From contig CAZKYI010000002.1 of the NCBI GenBank assembly GCA_964557005.1, positions 124,001 to 188,000 on the forward strand: a DNA stretch of 64,000 bases, in the 5' to 3' direction. The notes beneath the pieces are model-generated. The model worked only from the letters and a program-made list of their open reading frames with translations, did not search any database and was not told the origin of the DNA. Shown in pieces: positions 33,692-42,294 of the stretch; the stretch's first letter is position 1; each line of letters starts with the position of its first letter. The DNA comes from JBECKS01 sp964557005. Its GTDB lineage: Bacteria > Pseudomonadota > Gammaproteobacteria > Pseudomonadales > JBECKS01. Both the position numbers and the translations under genes were made by a program.

Positions 33692-36199
33692 ATGAGTGAA
33701 AGACTTATCAAACTGTATCAAAAAATAGTTCTCGATCAGACCAAAGTCACGCTGATTATTTTTGGAATTATTTGTACCTTCTTTTTCCTCCACATTCCCA
33801 AATTTAAAAGTGATGTCTCTGCCGATTCGTTTCTTTTGCATAATGATCCTGATCTTCTGTTTACACAAAAAATGGCAAAAAAATATGCTGGTGGTTTGGG
33901 CGGAGATTTGTTGATTATTGCCTACACCCCGCGTGAACATGATTTGTTCAGCCATGAAGCATTGAAGGGCATCAAAAGTCTGAGCAAGGACTTGGAAAAA
34001 ATAGAGGGTGTTAATGAAGTAAGAAGTATTTTGAACATGCCCTTATTGTTCAGTCCAAAAGTGAACTTGTCTGATATAGAAGCAGGCATCAAGACTTTAA
34101 ACGAACCTGATGTTGATCTTGATCTGGCTCGAAAGGAATTTCAGGATAATCCGTTTTATAAAAATGCTTTTGTCAGTCAGGACGAATTAACAACCGCCAT
34201 TCTGATTACGCTTAAACCTAATGAGGAAGGTGAGCATCTCAGGCAAAAACGTGATGATTTGTTAATCAAGAAAAAGGAATTTGGCTTGAGCACGGCAGAG
34301 CAGGCACAGCTTAATGAAGTCACACATTCCTACATGCTTCATAAGGCAGAGTCGAACAAACGAAATGCTGAACGAATAGAAGCCATTCGCAAGGTGATGA
34401 GTGTTCATCGTGATGACGCACGCATGTTTCTTGGTGGTGCATCAATGGTGGTTGTGGATGCGCTTTCTTTTATCAAAAACGATTTATCCAAATTTTCCAT
34501 CGGTGTTGCACTGTTCATGATTATTATGCTGGCGATCTTTTTCAGGCAACTGAGGTGGATTGTTGTGCCAATGATTTGTTGTGGAATTTCAACGCTGGTG
34601 ATGGTTGGGTTTATGGGATTTCAGGATTGGCGAGTGAATCCAATCTCATCTAATTTTGTTGCGTTGTTGTTGATTCTCACCATGTCGATTGTGATTCATC
34701 TGGTGGTGCGCTATCGCGAGCTGGTCACCTTGTATCCCGAAGAAAGCCAGCGCTTTCTTACCGCCAATACCACGCGCGCCATGTTTCGGCCGTGTTTATA
34801 TATGGCTTTAACCGCCATGGTTGCTTTTACCTCTTTGACACTCAGCGGCATTGTTCCTGTGGAAAGCTTTGGTCAGGTTATGACCGTAGGTATTGGTCTG
34901 GCCACGATTATCTGCTTTATTGTCTTCCCTGCGACGCTCATGTTATTACCGGTTGAAAAAAATCAAACAGAAACCAATATCAATATGCTGATAACCGGCG
35001 TATTGGCAAAATTTTGTGAAAAATATAGCAAGGAAATTATTGTTATCTGGATGGTGGCGCTGGGACTGTCAATTTATGGGTTCACAAAGCTCACAGTAGA
35101 AAACCGCTTTATTGATTATTTCCACAAGCACACGGAAATTTATCAGGGCATGCTGGAAATCGACACCAAGCTTGGTGGAACCACACCGCTGGATATTATT
35201 CTGGATGCACCCGAAAGTTATTTTGAAAAAAAGGAAAATTCAGAAGATGACAGCACAGAAGATTTCGAATTTTTCGAAGATGAAGGCGATAACCCTCTTG
35301 CCGACAGTTACTGGTTTACACCAAGTCAACTGGATCGTCTGGTCAGCATTCATCAATATCTGGAATCCTTGCCTGAAACAGGGCAAATACTGTCGATTGC
35401 CTCAACCTATCAAACCGTTGTACGCCTGAACAATGACCAACCCTTTGATACGCTCAAGCTTCAATTGCTGCATAGTTTTGTGCCTGATGAACTGAAAGCC
35501 CTGATGATGAAACCCTATCTGGCAGATGATGGAAATCAGGTGCGTTTCAGTATCCGCGTAATTGATTCACAGGAAAATCTTGAACGCAATGTGTTGTTAA
35601 AGGAACTTCATAAAAACCTGTCTGATAAATTTGATTTGGAACCCAATCAGATTCATTTTTCCAGCTTTGTACTTTTGTATAACAATATGTTGCAAAGCCT
35701 GTTCAGTTCTCAAATCAATACACTGGGCATGGTTTTTCTGGGTATTTTTGCAATGTTTGTTGTGCTGTTTCGTTCATTCAAGCTCGCGCTGGTTGGCATC
35801 GTTCCAAATTTGTTTGCGGCGGCGCTTATTATTGGCCTTATGGGTTTGATTGGATTGCCGCTGGATTTAATGACTATTACCATTGCTGCAATTACGGTAG
35901 GTATTGGTGTTGATGACACCATTCATTATGTTTATCGCTTTACCGAAGAATTTAAAAAAGACGGCAATTATATCAAGTCGATGGAACGCAGCCACAACTC
36001 TATCGGTGTTGCGATGTACTACACTTCGATTATTGTTGTGTTTGGTTTTTCAATTCTGGTTATTTCAAACTTTATGCCTACCGTGAACTTTGGCATGTTA
36101 ACCGGCTTGGCAATGGTTGTTGCCTTAATCTCGAATCTGACATTTTTGCCTGCTTTGATAATAAAATTGCAGCCATTGGGAAAAGGAGTGGTTACGTAG
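33692..36199 (+). CDS. RND-superfamily exporter (HAE3/MMPL-like)
   Basis: 835 residues with two repeats: each has one helix, a large periplasmic domain and a five-helix block. The layout is helix 1 (~20-40), periplasmic ~45-255, helices 260-410, helix ~450, periplasmic ~470-670, helices 675-830. V-G-I-G-V-D-D-T-I-H in the second block is the SSD/RND proton-relay-like motif; its counterpart in the first block is L-T-M-S-I-V-I-H. An acidic stretch (about 515-540, E-D-D-S-T-E-D-F) lies in the second periplasmic loop. Family members export lipids and hydrophobic compounds without a TolC partner. Substrate unknown; no lipoprotein partner gene adjacent. Its 3' end overlaps rsmD by 8 bases. Confidence 0.85.
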   Translation: MSERLIKLYQKIVLDQTKVTLIIFGIICTFFFLHIPKFKSDVSADSFLLHNDPDLLFTQKMAKKYAGGLGGDLLIIAYTPREHDLFSHEALKGIKSLSKDLEKIEGVNEVRSILNMPLLFSPKVNLSDIEAGIKTLNEPDVDLDLARKEFQDNPFYKNAFVSQDELTTAILITLKPNEEGEHLRQKRDDLLIKKKEFGLSTAEQAQLNEVTHSYMLHKAESNKRNAERIEAIRKVMSVHRDDARMFLGGASMVVVDALSFIKNDLSKFSIGVALFMIIMLAIFFRQLRWIVVPMICCGISTLVMVGFMGFQDWRVNPISSNFVALLLILTMSIVIHLVVRYRELVTLYPEESQRFLTANTTRAMFRPCLYMALTAMVAFTSLTLSGIVPVESFGQVMTVGIGLATIICFIVFPATLMLLPVEKNQTETNINMLITGVLAKFCEKYSKEIIVIWMVALGLSIYGFTKLTVENRFIDYFHKHTEIYQGMLEIDTKLGGTTPLDIILDAPESYFEKKENSEDDSTEDFEFFEDEGDNPLADSYWFTPSQLDRLVSIHQYLESLPETGQILSIASTYQTVVRLNNDQPFDTLKLQLLHSFVPDELKALMMKPYLADDGNQVRFSIRVIDSQENLERNVLLKELHKNLSDKFDLEPNQIHFSSFVLLYNNMLQSLFSSQINTLGMVFLGIFAMFVVLFRSFKLALVGIVPNLFAAALIIGLMGLIGLPLDLMTITIAAITVGIGVDDTIHYVYRFTEEFKKDGNYIKSMERSHNSIGVAMYYTSIIVVFGFSILVISNFMPTVNFGMLTGLAMVVALISNLTFLPALIIKLQPLGKGVVT

Positions 36200-36770
36200 A
36201 ACCAGCGGTTATTTTGAGTAGATAGTAGTTTACCTGACCTGCTTTCTTGTGTTTAAGCAGGCTCCAGTTGTCGGGCAGGTCAGCTGTTGCAAGAGTGTTG
36301 TTGTGTTCGTAAAACACGAATGTCGTACTCAAGATACTGATGTGTGAGTTGACCAAGCGAAACAGCGCATTGGCATCGTAAAGTGCATAGGGCGGATCAA
36401 GAAAAATAATATCAAAACAAGCGCCCTGATTTTTCTCCAGATAATTTTCTGCTGAACAACAGTGAATGTGTGAGATGTTACTGTTCAACGTCTTGAGTGA
36501 GTATTCGATGGCCTTGGCAGCTTGCGGATTGCTCTCCACCATTTCCACACGACTTGCGCCTCTTGATAAAGCTTCAATGCCCAAAGCACCGCTGCCTGAA
36601 AACAAATCGAGGCATTGGCTTCCTTCAATATAAGGTGCCAGCCAGTTAAACAGGGTTTCACGAATGCGTGAGCTTGTCGGGCGAAGCCCGTCGGTATCAG
36701 GGAAACCTAATTTTCGACTACGCCATTGCCCGCCAATAATACGTAAGCTTTGTTGTGAATGTTGAGCCAT
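36192..36770 (-). CDS. rsmD: 16S rRNA (guanine966-N2)-methyltransferase
   Basis: 192 residues from the ATG at 36770 (a TTG at 36776 is also in frame). SAM-binding D-L-F-S-G-S-G-A-L-G-I-E-A and catalytic D-P-P-Y (I-I-F-L-D-P-P-Y) are intact. Divergent from ftsY as in E. coli and Pseudomonas. Confidence 0.95.
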   Translation of the reverse strand: MAQHSQQSLRIIGGQWRSRKLGFPDTDGLRPTSSRIRETLFNWLAPYIEGSQCLDLFSGSGALGIEALSRGASRVEMVESNPQAAKAIEYSLKTLNSNISHIHCCSAENYLEKNQGACFDIIFLDPPYALYDANALFRLVNSHISILSTTFVFYEHNNTLATADLPDNWSLLKHKKAGQVNYYLLKITAGST

Positions 36771-36856
36771 GGCCAACGGTACCCCTGAAACAGTTTGAGT
36801 GATAGCATAGCTGCCGATTTCGATGATTATTTTTATACAAATTTTAGTGAGTTCAA

Positions 36857-37882
36857 ATGCTGGGTTTCAAAAAAAAATCTAATCCTTCTGCCGAAACATC
36901 TGTCAGTAATACGCTTGTTGAGCAAGGTTCATCAGATTTGGTTCAGGACACTACAGACGGCTTTTTTTCCAGGATGAAAAAGGGTCTTGGAAAAACACGT
37001 GCCAGCTTTACTAAAGGCATGGGTGATTTGTTATTGGGGCGTAAGGAAATTGATGATGATTTGCTGGAAGAAATTGAAACCCAACTGTTGATGGCCGATG
37101 TCGGTGTAGAAGCAACCAGAAAAATTATTGGTGCAATTACGGAACAAGTTGCACGCAAGGAATTATTGTTCGCAGATGCCCTGCTCGACAAGCTTAAGGA
37201 GGAGATGCTTTCAATATTGAAAGTAAATCAGAATGAAAAAACCTTTGAAGATTTTAGTCAGGCAAAACCTTATGTATTGATGGTCGTGGGTGTAAACGGT
37301 GTAGGTAAAACCACTACCATTGGAAAACTGAGCAAGCGTTACCAGTCTCAAGGAAAGCAAGTGCTACTCGCAGCAGGAGACACCTTTCGTGCAGCCGCTG
37401 TTGAACAATTACAAACCTGGGGAGAGCGTAACAATGTGTCTGTTATCGCACAGCATACCGGCGCAGACAGCGCGTCGGTGATTTTTGATGCCTTTCAGTC
37501 TGCGCAAGCACGAGGCAGTGATATTCTGATTGCCGATACCGCAGGGCGTTTACATAACAAAAGCAATTTGATGGAAGAATTGGCGAAAGTCAGGCGCGTA
37601 TTAAAAAAACTCGATGAAAACGCACCACACGAAGTAATGCTGGTGATTGATGCGAGTACCGGACAGAACGCGGTGAATCAGGTGATTCAATTCAGAGATG
37701 CAGTGGGGCTTGATTCACTTGCACTCACCAAGCTTGATGGCACTGCAAAAGGTGGTGTGGTATTTGCTATTGCTGAGCAGTGCAAGGTACCCATCAAGTA
37801 TATTGGTGTGGGCGAGAAGGTTGATGATTTACGACCTTTTGATTACCAGCAATTTGTTGATGCACTGTTTGAAAATGATTAG
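36857..37882 (+). CDS. ftsY: Signal recognition particle receptor FtsY
   Basis: 341 residues. SRP GTPase with G-V-N-G-V-G-K-T-T-T (G1), D-T-F-R-A-A-A, D-T-A-G-R (G3) and T-K-L-D (G4). The acidic A domain common in enterobacterial FtsY (about 200 residues) is reduced to about 35 residues here. It docks SRP-ribosome complexes on the inner membrane. First of the ftsY-ftsE-ftsX operon. Confidence 0.96.
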   Translation: MLGFKKKSNPSAETSVSNTLVEQGSSDLVQDTTDGFFSRMKKGLGKTRASFTKGMGDLLLGRKEIDDDLLEEIETQLLMADVGVEATRKIIGAITEQVARKELLFADALLDKLKEEMLSILKVNQNEKTFEDFSQAKPYVLMVVGVNGVGKTTTIGKLSKRYQSQGKQVLLAAGDTFRAAAVEQLQTWGERNNVSVIAQHTGADSASVIFDAFQSAQARGSDILIADTAGRLHNKSNLMEELAKVRRVLKKLDENAPHEVMLVIDASTGQNAVNQVIQFRDAVGLDSLALTKLDGTAKGGVVFAIAEQCKVPIKYIGVGEKVDDLRPFDYQQFVDALFEND

Positions 37883-37891
37883 ATTCATTCC

Positions 37892-38572
37892 ATGATTCAA
37901 TTTCAAAATGTATTCAAGCGTTATCCCGAAACCGGTCAGGATGCCTTGAGCAATATCAGCCTTGAGTTACATTCGGGAGAATTGGCTTTTCTAACAGGCC
38001 ATTCTGGTGCCGGAAAAAGTACCTTGCTCAAATTGATTATGCTTACCGAGCGCGCCACACGCGGGCAAGTGATTGTGAATCACAAAAATCTCAATCAGGT
38101 TGCGGTGAGAGATATTCCTTATCACAGGCGTAATCTCGGTGTGGTGTTCCAGAACCACCAGTTGTTAGCCGATAGAACAGTATTTGAAAATGTTGCGCTG
38201 CCTTTGCAGATTTCGGGTTATTCACAAACCGATATTGGTAAGCGTGTTCGTGCTGCTCTGGATAAAGTAGGCCTGCTGCATAAAGAAAAAATGTTTCCCT
38301 TGATGCTTTCAGGTGGTGAGCAACAAAGAGTGGGTATTGCGCGTGCAGTGGTCAACAAGCCTTTAATTTTGTTGGCTGATGAACCCACAGGAAACCTCGA
38401 CCCTGAGCTTTCCGCAGAAATCATGGATTTATTTCAACAGTTTGCACAAGTGGGTGTGTGCGTGCTGATTGCAACCCATGATTTATCCCTGATTGCGCAA
38501 TACAGCCATCACTTGCTCACACTTAAAGATGGCAGGCTGATAGCCGAGAAAAATCGGGAAGGTGAGTTGTGA
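37892..38572 (+). CDS. ftsE: Cell division ATP-binding protein FtsE
   Basis: 226 residues. Walker A G-H-S-G-A-G-K-S-T, signature L-S-G-G-E-Q-Q-R, Walker B L-L-A-D-E-P-T-G-N-L-D. With FtsX it controls amidase activation through EnvC at the septum. Four-base overlap with ftsX. Confidence 0.96.
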   Translation: MIQFQNVFKRYPETGQDALSNISLELHSGELAFLTGHSGAGKSTLLKLIMLTERATRGQVIVNHKNLNQVAVRDIPYHRRNLGVVFQNHQLLADRTVFENVALPLQISGYSQTDIGKRVRAALDKVGLLHKEKMFPLMLSGGEQQRVGIARAVVNKPLILLADEPTGNLDPELSAEIMDLFQQFAQVGVCVLIATHDLSLIAQYSHHLLTLKDGRLIAEKNREGEL

Positions 38573-39519
38573 CTAAAGTTCGTCGTCAGCCAAACTCCCT
38601 TTCAGATCGCTTAAAGAGTTTTTTATTGGCACACAGACAGGAAGCCAAAAAAAGCGCTGCAAGAATTCGCGCTTCCAGTTCCACCAGCGTGTTAACCATG
38701 CTGGTGATTGCCATTTCTCTGGCCTTGCCCAGTGCCTTGCATCTTTTACTGAATAATACGCAGTCCTTGCTAAACAGCTGGGATCAACAAAATAACCTCA
38801 CCCTGTTTCTGGATCTGGATTTAAGTGAGCAGGCAGGGCGTTCACTCGAGAGTAAACTGGCCGAATGGCCGACAATAAAAGACACACGTTATATCAGTGC
38901 CACACAGGCGCTTGAAGATTTCAGGAAAAGCTCTGGTCTGGAACACATTCTGGAAAGCCTTGATAAAAACCCGTTACCGGCAGCGATTGTAATTCAGCCC
39001 TTGAATGCCGATGTTCAGGCTCTGCGCACCTTGCAACAACAACTGCAAGCCATGTCAGGCGTTGAGTCATTGGTGGTGGATACCGCATGGATTGCCCGCC
39101 TCAATGCCATTCTGGATTTGGGCAAGCGCTTTATTCTGGCCCTGGCTTTTGCCTTGTCGTGTGCAGTTTTGCTGGTGATTTTCAACACCATTCGTTTGGC
39201 GATTGCCAACCGTGCCGATGAAATCCTGATTACCAAACTGGTGGGTGCCACCGATGCCTATGTGAGGAGACCGTTTCTATACACAGGTGCCTGGTTCGGT
39301 CTTGGTGGCGGCGTGCTGGCGCTGGTGTTGGCCGAAACCCTGATTATCGTATTGCAGCCCCCTGTTTCTACCCTGGCAACCCTCTATAACAGTGATTTTT
39401 ACCTGCAAGGTGTCGGGCCGCTTGAGCTGCTGATAGTGCCCTTCGCAGGCTTGTGCATTGGCATCATGGGCGCATTTATTGCGGTCAGCCAGCACTTGAG
39501 GGAGTACCACCCTCAGTAG
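38569..39519 (+). CDS. ftsX: Cell division membrane protein FtsX
   Basis: 316 residues. A basic cytoplasmic N-terminus (to about 40), then four helices (about 42-64, 185-210, 230-255, 285-308) and a periplasmic domain (about 65-180) that contacts EnvC. The GTG start at 38569 overlaps the ftsE stop (GTGA). Confidence 0.93.
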   Translation: MTKVRRQPNSLSDRLKSFLLAHRQEAKKSAARIRASSSTSVLTMLVIAISLALPSALHLLLNNTQSLLNSWDQQNNLTLFLDLDLSEQAGRSLESKLAEWPTIKDTRYISATQALEDFRKSSGLEHILESLDKNPLPAAIVIQPLNADVQALRTLQQQLQAMSGVESLVVDTAWIARLNAILDLGKRFILALAFALSCAVLLVIFNTIRLAIANRADEILITKLVGATDAYVRRPFLYTGAWFGLGGGVLALVLAETLIIVLQPPVSTLATLYNSDFYLQGVGPLELLIVPFAGLCIGIMGAFIAVSQHLREYHPQ

Positions 39520-39563
39520 CTTTCCCTCCCTGATACTCTCTTAAAAAGGAACCTTTCGAATAT

Positions 39564-39590
39564 TTGGCACTCTCATGATCAGAGTGCTAA
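39564..39590 (+). promoter_or_regulatory. CIRCE-like HrcA operator over the rpoH promoter
   Basis: TTGGCACTC, a 9-base spacer, then GAGTGCTAA. The CIRCE consensus is TTAGCACTC-N9-GAGTGCTAA, so one base differs. A -35-like TTGGCA (39564-39569) and a -10-like TAAGAT (39588-39593), 18 bases apart, sit on it, so a bound repressor would occlude RNA polymerase. No hrcA is in the window. Confidence 0.8.
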
Positions 39591-39647
39591 GATGATAGCA
39601 GCGTGAAAAACGTGAAGAGTTGGACAAAATAACCCTTGGAGAAAGCA

Positions 39648-40502
39648 ATGAAAAACAGAAGTCTGCAATTAGTGAATATCGGTGTACCCGGTGCAGATCT
39701 GGATGCCTACATTCGATCGGTAGGCAGCATTCCTGTACTGAGTGTTGAAGAAGAAACAGAGCTGGCCGAGCGCCTCTATTTTGACGGTGATCTGGAAGCT
39801 GCCCGACAGTTGGTGATGTCGAATCTGCGCTTTGTGATTCATATTGCCAAGACTTATCAGGGCTATGGCCTTCCTTTCGGTGACATTATTCAGGAAGGCA
39901 ATGTGGGATTGATGAAGGCAGTGAAACGCTTTGACCCGACACAGGGTGTGCGTCTGGTTTCCTATGCCGTGCACTGGATCAAGGCGGAAATCCATGAATA
40001 CGTTATTCGCAACTGGCGGATTGTTAAAATTGCCACTACCAAACCGCAGCGCAAATTGTTTTTCAATCTGCGTTCCATGAAAAAAAGCAGTGAGCGTTTG
40101 AGTCTTGATGAAGCCCAGGCGATTGCTTTGGACTTGGGTGTGAGCGTGAATGATGTGCAGGAAATGGAAACCCGTTTGAGCAGCCATGATGCAACCTTTG
40201 ATGTGCCTGTTGATGAAAGTGAAGAAAAAGTTTTTTCACCTTCCCTGTATCTGGAAGCCGAGGGTGCCAATCCCGAAGAGGCACTGGCTATTGAACGAGA
40301 TGGCAACAATTATAATGAACAACTTCTGGAAGCACTTGAACAACTGGACGAGCGTAGTCGCGATATTTTGCAAACGCGCTGGTTGAATGATAACAAGTTG
40401 ACACTGCATGATTTGGCTGCGAAGTATGATGTTTCTGCCGAACGTGTGAGACAGATTGAAGTTGCAGCCATGAAGAAACTGAAAAACATGATTTCAGTTT
40501 AA
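39648..40502 (+). CDS. rpoH: RNA polymerase heat-shock sigma factor (sigma-32)
   Basis: 284 residues from the ATG at 39648, which has GGAG six bases before it; a TTG at 39636 is also in frame but lacks support. Region 2 (L-V-M-S-N-L-R-F-V-I-H-I-A) and the RpoH box (Q-R-K-L-F-F-N-L-R) are clear. The C-terminal helix-turn-helix is S-A-E-R-V-R-Q-I-E. Directs transcription of heat-shock genes. Position after ftsX is standard. Transcription looks controlled by the CIRCE-like site upstream. Confidence 0.97.
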   Translation: MKNRSLQLVNIGVPGADLDAYIRSVGSIPVLSVEEETELAERLYFDGDLEAARQLVMSNLRFVIHIAKTYQGYGLPFGDIIQEGNVGLMKAVKRFDPTQGVRLVSYAVHWIKAEIHEYVIRNWRIVKIATTKPQRKLFFNLRSMKKSSERLSLDEAQAIALDLGVSVNDVQEMETRLSSHDATFDVPVDESEEKVFSPSLYLEAEGANPEEALAIERDGNNYNEQLLEALEQLDERSRDILQTRWLNDNKLTLHDLAAKYDVSAERVRQIEVAAMKKLKNMISV

Positions 40503-40516
40503 CAGGCAAAAAGTTA

Positions 40517-40553
40517 TAAAAAGGCTACAGGATTTATTCTGTGGCCTTTTTTA
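40517..40553 (+). terminator. Intrinsic terminator after rpoH
   Basis: AAAAGGCTACAG pairs with CTGTGGCCTTTT (one G-U), followed by further T. Confidence 0.85.
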
Positions 40554-40586
40554 TTATTGGCTGGGTGATATTAAGCAGAACTGTAT

Positions 40587-40787
40587 ATGCGAGTAACGAT
40601 TAACGGAGAACAGCAAACGCTTGAACAGGGTACAGATATTGCGAGCCTGCTCGTTCAATTAGGTGTGCAGGGTAAAAGAATTGCGGTTGAATTGAATGAA
40701 GAAATTATTCCTGCGAGTGCACATGCGCATACCCTGCTCGCTGAAAATGATTGTCTTGAAATTGTTCACGCCATTGGTGGTGGTTAG
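40587..40787 (+). CDS. thiS: Thiamine biosynthesis sulfur carrier ThiS
   Basis: 66 residues, ubiquitin-like beta-grasp, ending in G-G-G, the C-terminal Gly-Gly that is thiocarboxylated. Two bases before thiG. Confidence 0.94.
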   Translation: MRVTINGEQQTLEQGTDIASLLVQLGVQGKRIAVELNEEIIPASAHAHTLLAENDCLEIVHAIGGG

Positions 40788-40789
40788 TT

Positions 40790-41572
40790 ATGCAAAATGA
40801 TCAACTGGTTTTGGGAAAGCGTCACTTTCAATCTCGTCTGCTGGTTGGCACGGGAAAATATAAAAGTCTGGATGAAACCAAGGCAGCGATTGTAGCAAGT
40901 GGCGCAGAAATTGTGACAGTTGCTGTGCGCAGAACCAATATTGGTCAGAATCAGAATGAGCCAAATTTACTCGATGTAATTTCTCCCACACAGTACACCA
41001 TCTTACCCAATACAGCCGGTTGTTATGATGCCAAAGCAGCCATCAGAACCTGCAAGTTGGCGCGGGAATTATTAGACGGACATCAACTGGTAAAGCTGGA
41101 AGTGTTGGGTGATCAGAGAACATTGTACCCGAATGTCACAGAAACGCTGCTTGCTTGTGAAGCGCTCATTGCAGATGGCTTTGAAGTGATGGTTTATACC
41201 AGTGATGATCCCATTCTTGCCAAACGCTTTGAAGAAATGGGCTGTATTGCTGTGATGCCACTGGCAGCGCCGATTGGTTCGGGGCTGGGGGTGTGTAACC
41301 CGTATAACATTCGCATCATACTGGAAAATGCGAAGGTGCCCATTATTGTTGATGCAGGTGTAGGCACGGCTTCCGATGCGGCGATTGCCATGGAACTGGG
41401 GTGTGAAGGCGTGTTGATGAATACCGCGATTGCCGCAGCAAAACATCCTGTACTGATGGCTTCTGCGATGAAAAAAGCAGTGGAAGCAGGGCGGGAAGCT
41501 TTTCTTGCCGGACGTATGCCCAAAAAATTATACGCCAGTGCATCTTCACCGATAGAAGGCTTGATTATCTGA
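40790..41572 (+). CDS. thiG: Thiazole synthase
   Basis: 260 residues, TIM barrel. L-V-G-T-G-K-Y near the start, the Schiff-base Lys in V-K-L-E-V-L-G-D and D-A-G-V-G-T-A-S-D-A near residue 185 are typical. It builds the thiazole phosphate from DXP, dehydroglycine and ThiS-COSH. No thiE, thiO or thiC nearby. Confidence 0.96.
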   Translation: MQNDQLVLGKRHFQSRLLVGTGKYKSLDETKAAIVASGAEIVTVAVRRTNIGQNQNEPNLLDVISPTQYTILPNTAGCYDAKAAIRTCKLARELLDGHQLVKLEVLGDQRTLYPNVTETLLACEALIADGFEVMVYTSDDPILAKRFEEMGCIAVMPLAAPIGSGLGVCNPYNIRIILENAKVPIIVDAGVGTASDAAIAMELGCEGVLMNTAIAAAKHPVLMASAMKKAVEAGREAFLAGRMPKKLYASASSPIEGLII

Positions 41573-41588
41573 GTTCAGATTTTCCCTC

Positions 41589-42287
41589 ATGGTGACTGAT
41601 TCAAAACAACATTACCGTACGGTTCGCTCCTTTGTATTAAGGCAAGGACGCATGACCAAAGCCCAGGAGCAGGCTTTAGAACAGCTTTGGCCAAAATTTG
41701 GCCTGGAATTTAAAAAGGAAGCATTAAATTTTTCTGCCTTGTTTGAAAATCACGCAGCAAAACTGATTGTAGAAATCGGTTTTGGTAATGGAAAAAGTCT
41801 GGCGCAGATGGCGGCGAATGCACCTGATAAAAATTTTATCGGTATTGAAGTGCACAAACCTGGTGTGGGCGCTTTATTGATGGAGATTGAAAAATTGCAA
41901 TTAAGCAATTTACGTTGCATTAACCATGATGCACTGGAAGTATTTGAACATATGTTTCCTGATAACAGTATTGATGGCATCAATTTATTTTTCCCCGACC
42001 CTTGGCCAAAAAAGAGACATCACAAGCGTCGTATTGTTAAAACAGAATTTTTGAATTTGCTTGCCAAAAAAATGAAAGTTGGTGCGCGATTTCATATGGC
42101 GACCGATTGGCAAGCCTACGCAGAAGATGCGATGGAAGTATTAAGCACGTTTGATGCGTTTGAAAATGAAAGTGTATCAGGACAGTTTTCTGAAAAACCT
42201 GATTATCGTCCTAAAACCAGATTTGAACAGCGCGGGGAAAATCTGGGGCACGGCGTATGGGATTTGTTATTCAGGCGAAGCGTATAA
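41589..42287 (+). CDS. trmB: tRNA (guanine46-N7)-methyltransferase
   Basis: 232 residues. SAM-binding V-E-I-G-F-G-N-G-K-S, then N-F-I-G-I-E-V-H, F-F-P-D-P-W-P-K-K-R-H-H-K-R-R. Sixteen bases after thiG, the same order as in Pseudomonas. Confidence 0.96.
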   Translation: MVTDSKQHYRTVRSFVLRQGRMTKAQEQALEQLWPKFGLEFKKEALNFSALFENHAAKLIVEIGFGNGKSLAQMAANAPDKNFIGIEVHKPGVGALLMEIEKLQLSNLRCINHDALEVFEHMFPDNSIDGINLFFPDPWPKKRHHKRRIVKTEFLNLLAKKMKVGARFHMATDWQAYAEDAMEVLSTFDAFENESVSGQFSEKPDYRPKTRFEQRGENLGHGVWDLLFRRSV

Positions 42288-42294
42288 GCTTGCA

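Noticed and set aside
39669..40187. 172-residue open frame antisense to rpoH
   Set aside because: It lies wholly within a clear rpoH gene, has no ribosome site or homology, and its composition reflects the complement of rpoH codons.
40553..40586. TPP riboswitch before thiS
   Set aside because: Only about 34 bases lie between the rpoH terminator and thiS, too few for the TPP aptamer, and its conserved core bases are absent.
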